Shown in pieces: positions 57,321-61,423 of a stretch of 61,423 bases of DNA. Location of the stretch: the IMG/VR virus record IMGVR_UViG_3300043410_001140, positions 1 through 61,423 of that record, one strand, 5' to 3'. This DNA is from a virus. Each line of letters opens with the position of its first letter. Position 1 is the stretch's first letter. Both the position numbers and the translations under genes were made by a program. A model generated the notes under the pieces. The model did not search any database and was not told where the DNA came from. It worked only from the letters and a program-made list of their open reading frames with translations.

Positions 57321-57541
57321 TCCAACCTCAGAGCTACGTAGTTAGCGATGGACTCCGGTGTGTCTGCGATCAACAAGCCGTCATCAATAGACGTACACAA
57401 CAGAGGGCCACGTTCGCCGAATGTTGAATCCCTATCTGGGCAGAGAGTGCCCACGGGTGCAAACACACAATGGTCACACGGATCGTGATTTTTCAACGCA
57501 ACAAGCAAGTACGGTTTGCCATTGATCTCTACCTTGGTCAT
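57317..57541 (-). CDS. Cysteine mini-protein, array member 6
   Basis: A 74-residue member: VEINGKPYLLVALKN, CDHCVF, CP, C and IADTPESIANYVALRLE. ATGA coupling on both sides. Confidence 0.8.
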   Translation of the reverse strand: MTKVEINGKPYLLVALKNHDPCDHCVFAPVGTLCPDRDSTFGERGPLLCTSIDDGLLIADTPESIANYVALRLE

Positions 57542-57759
57542 TCCAACCTCGCAGCGATGTATGCGGCTACGGCCTCGGGTTTGTCCTCAATAAACATTCC
57601 ACCTTGGAGCGAACCTTGGAACGTAACGCACATTAAGACACCAGACTCAGTTCTTGGGCACGGCGTTGCGCGCAAAAACGCGCACGTTCCACACGCATTT
57701 CTTTTAGGCGGTGTTTTTACCAGCAGGTATGGCTTGCCCCCTACCTCAATCGGTGTCAT
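57538..57759 (-). CDS. Cysteine mini-protein, array member 5
   Basis: A 73-residue member from ATG 57759: IEVGGKPYLLVKTPP, CGTCAF, CP, C and IEDKPEAVAAYIAARLE. Clearly the sister of member 6. ATGA coupling on both sides. Confidence 0.8.
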   Translation of the reverse strand: MTPIEVGGKPYLLVKTPPKRNACGTCAFLRATPCPRTESGVLMCVTFQGSLQGGMFIEDKPEAVAAYIAARLE

Positions 57760-57971
57760 TCCAACCTCCGAGATATGTATGCGGCTACTGCCTTGGGTGT
57801 GTTCTTGACGTAGATCAAATCGGGAAAGCATGCTGCATTTGTTGGGCATCTGGTATGCACAAACGCACAACCCTTACATCCATCTACTAAGCTGGGGACG
57901 TGTTTGTTTTTGAGTCCGCGAACTAATACGTATGACTTACCATCAATGGTCTGCTCTACTGGATCGTTCAT
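57756..57971 (-). CDS. Cysteine mini-protein, array member 4
   Basis: A 71-residue member: QTIDGKSYVLVRGL, CKGCAFVHTRCPTNAAC and VKNTPKAVAAYISRRLE. The Cys core is nearly that of member 8. ATGA coupling. Confidence 0.8.
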   Translation of the reverse strand: MNDPVEQTIDGKSYVLVRGLKNKHVPSLVDGCKGCAFVHTRCPTNAACFPDLIYVKNTPKAVAAYISRRLE

Positions 57972-58192
57972 GCGTGTTCCAATCGTTCGAGTGTTTTTTG
58001 CAGGGCTAGCAGTCGTTTCTTACCGCCAATCTTTATGACGTGTCTCGCGTCCGCTTCTTCCAATGTCAGGTTGTTCCACCGCATTGTTGAACCTCTTTGT
58101 GCATGCCACTGTTCTAGCTTCCAAACGACGGTGAACCTACTCGGCGCGCCGTTTGACCAGACCCTCAGCAGCACATGCTTGGGCGCACTCAT
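57968..58192 (-). CDS. Small basic protein between array members
   Basis: A 74-residue protein from ATG 58192: MSAPKHVLLRVWSNGAPSR, Trp-rich (TVVWKLEQWHAQRG) and a basic helical end. No Cys core. Coupled by ATGA to members 3 and 4. Confidence 0.68.
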   Translation of the reverse strand: MSAPKHVLLRVWSNGAPSRFTVVWKLEQWHAQRGSTMRWNNLTLEEADARHVIKIGGKKRLLALQKTLERLEHA

Positions 58193-58389
58193 TTCATGCG
58201 CTCCTCGGCTACCCATTGGACGAATCGTTGTTCGTATACCCAACTGTCGTTGAACATGTTGCCTCCGCTGTGGCAGTCTGGTAGGCCTTCGCAAATAGGG
58301 CTTCCCGATGGTATGCCTATACATGAACCGCACCCGTCCAACGGGATTAGGTAGATGGTTCTACCTTCGAATGTGGATTGCGTAGTCAT
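58189..58389 (-). CDS. Cysteine mini-protein, array member 3 (subfamily B)
   Basis: A 66-residue member of the second subtype: STFEGRTIYLIPLDG, CGSCIG, ICEGLPDC and the distinct ending RFVQWVAEERMK. ATGA coupling to both neighbours. Confidence 0.78.
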   Translation of the reverse strand: MTTQSTFEGRTIYLIPLDGCGSCIGIPSGSPICEGLPDCHSGGNMFNDSWVYEQRFVQWVAEERMK

Positions 58390-58586
58390 TTCATGCGCTC
58401 CTCAGCTAGCCATTTGACAAAGCCTTCTTCGTCCACCCAGCAATCGTTGGATGAATCACCGCCGTGTGTGCATGTTGGTAGGTCTCTACACTCAATATCC
58501 GACCCATCGGTTCCAAGGCATGTCTCGCATCCACGAAACGTCACTAGATAGATGGTTTTGCCGTCCAAGGTTGATTGTTTAGTCAT
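58386..58586 (-). CDS. Cysteine mini-protein, array member 2 (subfamily B)
   Basis: A 66-residue member from ATG 58586: STLDGKTIYLVTFRG, CETCLG, ECRDLPTC and GFVKWLAEERMK. Very close to member 3. ATGA coupling on both sides. Confidence 0.8.
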   Translation of the reverse strand: MTKQSTLDGKTIYLVTFRGCETCLGTDGSDIECRDLPTCTHGGDSSNDCWVDEEGFVKWLAEERMK

Positions 58587-58789
58587 TCCATGCGTTCCTC
58601 GGCTACCCATTTGGCAAACCGTTCGGCATCCACCCAACATGTGTGCCTGTCTTTTCCAACCTCGGCGTATATCTCGCATTCAGGCAGATCACGGCACAGT
58701 TCTGAGTTTCCAGTGGCCACGCATTCGTTGCACCCATTACCAACAATGAGGAACAGTTGCTTGCCTTTGTATGTTGTGGTCATCGTCAT
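58583..58789 (-). CDS. Cysteine mini-protein, array member 1 (subfamily B)
   Basis: A 68-residue member, first in transcription order: TYKGKQLFLIVGNG, CNEC, LCRDLPEC, CWVDAERFAKWVAEERME. Its ATG is preceded by CACCTATC. Followed by ATGA coupling to member 2. Confidence 0.8.
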   Translation of the reverse strand: MTMTTTYKGKQLFLIVGNGCNECVATGNSELCRDLPECEIYAEVGKDRHTCWVDAERFAKWVAEERME

Positions 58790-58798
58790 GATAGGTGT

Positions 58799-58960
58799 TT
58801 ACCCCATGAGCTGGCGATACTGTGCGTTGATCGCATCGTCCAATGATTCCAAGATTTCAGATTCATCAGGTGTGTATGTACACACAAACTCGTCCTCATC
58901 CAAGAAGTCCAAGGGTTGATCTGTGTAGTGCGTGTGTATGATTAAGTGACTGAGTGCCAT
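58799..58960 (-). CDS. Acidic 53-residue protein
   Basis: ATG 58960 with an AAAGGG-type RBS. MALSHLIIHTHYTDQPLDF is followed by a strongly acidic segment (LDEDEFVCTYTPDESEILE) and a short helix. It precedes the Cys array by ten bases. Acidic early phage proteins sometimes mimic DNA, but nothing here proves that. Confidence 0.62.
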   Translation of the reverse strand: MALSHLIIHTHYTDQPLDFLDEDEFVCTYTPDESEILESLDDAINAQYRQLMG

Positions 58961-59028
58961 ACGAATACCCTTTGGTGTGTATGTTGAATGAGTAAGTGAT
59001 GTGGCAGTTACGGATGCCAGCCGTGTGG

Positions 59029-59463
59029 TTACTTATCTTGTGAGCGTAACGTTTCTACCATTGTTTTGTACTTGGCCGCATGTACTTCGCCAATGAATGA
59101 CGGCACTCGATTAGCCATAGCAACACCAGCATCTTGCAATACTATGGACACTGCCAGCTCTTTGGTTGTTGGGTATCCAGCAGCGTTGACACGCACCGGC
59201 TGAAGAACACCATCGCGGTCTTTAAAGCACACCACTTCAGCACCGTTATAGTCTTCCACTAAGGCTTTCAGTTCTTCATGTTTCTTGGCAATGGCTTTGT
59301 CCAGCGTAGAACCAACAGATGTTGGGGGTGGAAGTTCTCTGTCCATTACATATCCAATATACCCCGACAAGCTACGGCGCATTTCGTTTGCTTTGTCCTG
59401 AATCCGTTTGTGCAGGTCAGCAGGAACGGTGACTAAAATTTTTGCAGACTTTGCTTCTGACAT
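59029..59463 (-). CDS. Ribbon-helix-helix regulator with extra C-terminal domain
   Basis: A 144-residue protein. The N-terminus AKILVTVPADLHKRIQDKA, then RRSLSGYIGYVMDRE, is an Arc/CopG-type DNA-binding domain. The rest (about 50-144) is an uncharacterised domain with CFKDRDGVLQPVRVNAAG. It lies directly behind a strong extended -10 promoter whose start overlaps an inverted repeat, so autorepression is likely. Confidence 0.75.
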   Translation of the reverse strand: MSEAKSAKILVTVPADLHKRIQDKANEMRRSLSGYIGYVMDRELPPPTSVGSTLDKAIAKKHEELKALVEDYNGAEVVCFKDRDGVLQPVRVNAAGYPTTKELAVSIVLQDAGVAMANRVPSFIGEVHAAKYKTMVETLRSQDK

Positions 59464-59481
59464 GGTTGATCCTTTTTAAAC

Positions 59482-59504
59482 AGTAGACACACAGTATATC
59501 TACT
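59482..59504. promoter_or_regulatory. Candidate operator AGTAGA-N11-TCTACT
   Basis: Perfect 6-base arms with 11 bases between them, placed just downstream of the -10 element at 59513-59518, i.e. over the start of transcription. The arrangement fits binding by the ribbon-helix-helix protein encoded next. Confidence 0.5.
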
Positions 59505-59512
59505 TGGAATAA

Positions 59513-59541
59513 ATTATATCACATCTATTACGTTTACGCAA
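59513..59541 (-). promoter_or_regulatory. Strong extended -10 promoter
   Basis: On the minus strand TTGCGT (59536-59541), 17 bases, then TATAAT (59513-59518) with TGA just before it, giving the extended -10 pattern TGnTATAAT. It should drive the 144-residue regulator and probably the cysteine array downstream. Confidence 0.75.
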
Positions 59542-59564
59542 ATGTGAAGCGTATATTAAAAATG

Positions 59565-59756
59565 CTATTCCTCCACGAACTCCAAATCGTCAACAGATGC
59601 ATCATTCTTTTGCATGAGTGCGGCCGGCTTTGTAACTCCGAGGGCATCGAGCTGTTGCATTATTACTGCTGTCATTGAAATACGTTTGACTGATGCGTAG
59701 TTCTTCAGCGCAAGGTAGTCAGACTCGTTTAGCCTTAATGTGATGGTTTTCATCAT
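59565..59756 (-). CDS. Ribbon-helix-helix (CopG-like) regulator
   Basis: A 63-residue protein: MKTITLRLNESDYLALKNY, then KRISMTAVIMQQLDALG, the classic strand-helix-turn-helix of CopG/Arc proteins, with an acidic tail. A TATAAT box at 59811-59816 and a TCATG-N7-CATGA repeat (59763-59779) lie upstream, suggesting its own regulated promoter. Confidence 0.78.
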   Translation of the reverse strand: MMKTITLRLNESDYLALKNYASVKRISMTAVIMQQLDALGVTKPAALMQKNDASVDDLEFVEE

Positions 59757-59810
59757 GCTCTTTCATGTTCTCAGCATGACACGCAAAACGGTGCATGAAC
59801 TGATTGAATC

Positions 59811-59839
59811 ATTATACAGCATTTAAAAGACTGATTCGT
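59811..59839 (-). promoter_or_regulatory. Candidate promoter for the CopG-like gene
   Basis: On the minus strand a perfect TATAAT (59811-59816) preceded by a weak -35 region around 59834-59841. It lies 55 bases upstream of the 59756 start and borders the symmetric heptamer array. Confidence 0.5.
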
Positions 59840-59845
59840 AAGTTC

Positions 59846-60119
59846 GAATTTGTTGTGCGCAAATTCAGTCCACAAATTCAAACCCAATATCCATGCGGGT
59901 TCCAAGAGATTTTGCGAATTTGCTGTGATTTTTGGAGGGTCAGACGGGTTACGCGATGTGTCGCGCATAATCATGCAATCATGCAACGACTCTCCAATCT
60001 TTCTGACTCTAAATACATAACAAATTCACAAATATACAAATGAACCATTGGAAACCCGCATGGATATTGGACTTTTTGAATTTGCTGGAGAATTTGCTAC
60101 TTTTTGGACTCACAAATTC
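59846..60119. repeat. Dyad-symmetric array of GAATTTG heptamers (possible origin)
   Basis: Eight copies of GAATTTG/CAAATTC lie at 59846, 59860, 59873, 59916, 60021, 60078, 60090 and 60113. Their order and orientation read the same from either end. A long inverted repeat is nested inside, with core arms 59884-59905 and 60048-60070 and similarity extending to 59860 and 60096. The centre holds CGCGA-TGTG-TCGCG (59952-59965) and a tandem ATCATGCA (59970-59985). The region is AT-rich and gene-free (59757-60146). Iteron-type origins and large operators look like this. Confidence 0.7.
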
Positions 60120-60123
60120 AACG

Positions 60124-60135
60124 TGTGTATACACA
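60124..60135. promoter_or_regulatory. 12-base palindrome TGTGTATACACA
   Basis: A perfect palindrome next to the heptamer array and just downstream of the 60147 gene in the leftward direction. Related TACACAC/GTGTGTA strings occur near other control sites (541-570, 47202-47215). Confidence 0.45.
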
Positions 60136-60146
60136 TACACACAATC

Positions 60147-60335
60147 TCACAACTTAAACACAATGCGCTTCATGGGATTCCATGCTGATTTGGTTGGGCA
60201 TGTAGCCCAACGTGTGGTCGCGGTGCGATATGGTTGAGGCGGTAAACCGCCTTGGACTTTGCGGCCTACCTCACCATCACGAAGTTTGGGCATTGGGGCG
60301 ATTGACTCGCCCTTGGGTAGCAGATGAACCCTCAT
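60147..60335 (-). CDS. 62-residue basic protein
   Basis: ATG 60335 overlaps the stop of the 144-residue gene (ATGA). MRVHLLPKGESIAPMPKLR, then GEVGRKVQGGLPPQPYRTA and a basic end (NPMKRIVFKL). Its DNA contains two perfect hairpins, GGCGGT-AA-ACCGCC (60238-60251) and TTGGGC-N5-GCCCAA (60193-60209), which could instead mark a transcription end. Moderately supported. Confidence 0.5.
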   Translation of the reverse strand: MRVHLLPKGESIAPMPKLRDGEVGRKVQGGLPPQPYRTATTRWATCPTKSAWNPMKRIVFKL

Positions 60336-60766
60336 GCTTCGATTGTTTCAACGCGAGTCGATTCCAAGATGCGCTCGACCATGCCGTACAGGAAAGCGTT
60401 TTGGCCTTTGAGTTCAAAGACTTTGTCTTTTTGTTGCGCTTTGAATTTCTTGACTTGAACCGATGCATCGACTTGCAGGCACAATGCTTCAAGATGACCT
60501 TTGGACAGAGGGCCAGATTTTGGGATACCGACTTGCACCACTTCAATCACAGCTTTTGACAGCAAAGTGGACGACAGCAAATCATTCACCAATGGGCGAT
60601 ACATGCCGTTTGCAAATTGCTTGACGTACAAATCCGATGCGATGCCAAGACGGGCTTGACGATCACCGAATGCAATTGCTTTGGCGTATGAGCCAGTTTT
60701 GCCAGTTTTGGCCGACAAAACAATGTCGGATTTGTTCAGGTCGATTGTCACGAGTGAGTTAGTCAT
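60332..60766 (-). CDS. First gene of the leftward block
   Basis: A 144-residue protein from ATG 60766 behind CTGGAG; upstream in-frame codons lie in the control region and are not used. MTNSLVTIDLNKSDIVLSA, GSYAKAIAFGDRQARLGIA, a helical middle and a Gln/Lys-rich C-terminal coil (VQVKKFKAQQKDKVFELKG). As the first leftward gene it is probably expressed very early. Function not recognised. Confidence 0.75.
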   Translation of the reverse strand: MTNSLVTIDLNKSDIVLSAKTGKTGSYAKAIAFGDRQARLGIASDLYVKQFANGMYRPLVNDLLSSTLLSKAVIEVVQVGIPKSGPLSKGHLEALCLQVDASVQVKKFKAQQKDKVFELKGQNAFLYGMVERILESTRVETIEA

Positions 60767-60777
60767 GTTGGACTCCA

Positions 60778-61423
60778 GTAAGTTAAAAGGTTTCAAAGTG
60801 AATACTGCAACATGCAATAGCCACTTAAAAACCCACTGCCACGCTTGCTAAACGTGTTTAGACCATGCCGCATATTCGCGGTTTAGGGCATACAGTGAGT
60901 TATACCGCTCGATTGCTTCACCCAAATCGAGAAAAAGTTAGGCCCATAGTATTACCATGTAATACCGACACCACAAAATTGATTATTAAAAAGCATTACA
61001 TCCACAAAATGCACCATGCGACCCATACATGAAAGCGATAGCAAAAGCCATGCGATACGATGTACAGACACAATGAACCTTGCGCTACCTTACGGCGTGA
61101 CGCTTGAGATACGATCATCTCAATAACGGGATTGACCCGACAAGACGATTTGCACCGCCCTGCACTAATGGTTTTGACCCGACAAGGGGTGGGGGGAGGG
61201 ACACGGGCGATGCGACCCCGCGCCACCCTTACGTATGCCGCACATCGCAAGGTCTAATTTTTACCAACATACATACATTCGCCACACCTAACCGCGAAAA
61301 CGCCCCATGCACTTGACATACACACCATAAAATGCACAATACACACGTCACAACATCACGGAGGCCACATGGCAACCAACTTGAAGAAACTGTTTGCGGG
61401 TAAGGAAACCGCCAAAGAGGAAA
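60778..61423. repeat. Right copy of the terminal near-repeat
   Basis: Duplicates 1-645 with the differences listed there, one base longer because of an indel near 61144-61161. It contains the same palindromes, repeated TTGACCCGACAAG, promoter and RBS. The leftward gene 60332-60766 is intact here but lies off the left edge of the first copy, consistent with a circular or permuted genome. Confidence 0.9.
61369..61423 (+). CDS. Partial second copy of the 591 gene
   Basis: The first 18 codons of the lysine-rich protein at 591 recur identically and run off the window end. This is the same locus seen again, not a separate gene, if the genome is circular or permuted. Confidence 0.9.
   Translation, partial: MATNLKKLFAGKETAKEE

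Noticed and set aside
1-61423. CRISPR array, integrase or insertion sequence
   Set aside because: No regular spacer-repeat array, recombinase motif or transposase was found on reading both strands.

Overview
The window is essentially one complete genome of a tailed, podovirus-type phage. Packaging, head, tail and internal-virion genes all read rightward (591-33572). Replication and early accessory genes all read leftward (60766 down to 33627). The two blocks diverge from one non-coding control region and converge on a strong hairpin terminator at 33576-33601. That control region appears twice, at 1-590 and 60778-61368. The copies match base for base over long stretches but carry 14 scattered substitutions, 13 of them transitions, plus one small indel cluster. 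The contig therefore looks like a circularly permuted or terminally redundant genome of about 60.8 kb whose ends come from slightly different population variants. An Rz/Rz1 spanin pair indicates a Gram-negative host. Podovirus morphology is inferred from a long portal gene, two short head-tail adaptor genes, a nozzle-like gene, an acetyltransferase-like gene and a giant internal virion protein, with no sheath or tape-measure gene. No integrase, single-subunit RNA polymerase or tRNA gene was recognised, so transcription probably relies on host RNA polymerase.

Rightward block: small basic proteins and a ribbon-helix-helix protein (591-1137), terminase subunits (1124-3216), portal (3264-5387), scaffold and major capsid (5981-8021), adaptors (8325-9664), a 9 kb set of fibre and adhesin genes with repeated domains (9661-18831), a lysis cassette with holin-like, Rz/Rz1 and GH19 endolysin genes (18835-21449), a nozzle-like protein (21743-23575), an acetyltransferase-like protein (23785-24207) and internal virion proteins (24204-33317). 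The last of these is a 2,253-residue protein. Four short genes appear to be overprinted inside it, all in the +1 frame.

Leftward block, in transcription order from the right: a 144-residue protein, a 62-residue protein, a symmetric repeat array at 59846-60119 that may be an origin or a large operator, and two ribbon-helix-helix regulators. Next comes an unusual run of 13 paralogous four-cysteine mini-proteins (54169-58789), mostly joined by 4-base ATGA start/stop overlaps. Then come a MoxR-like ATPase, a DUF3150-like protein and a metallopeptidase/VWA protein (49839-53899), many small coupled genes, a family A DNA polymerase, three nuclease genes, an SNF2-like helicase, an SSB-like protein and a primase-helicase ending at 33627.

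The observations most likely to be new are the cysteine mini-protein array, the genes overprinted in the giant virion gene, and the dyad-symmetric array of eight GAATTTG heptamers.
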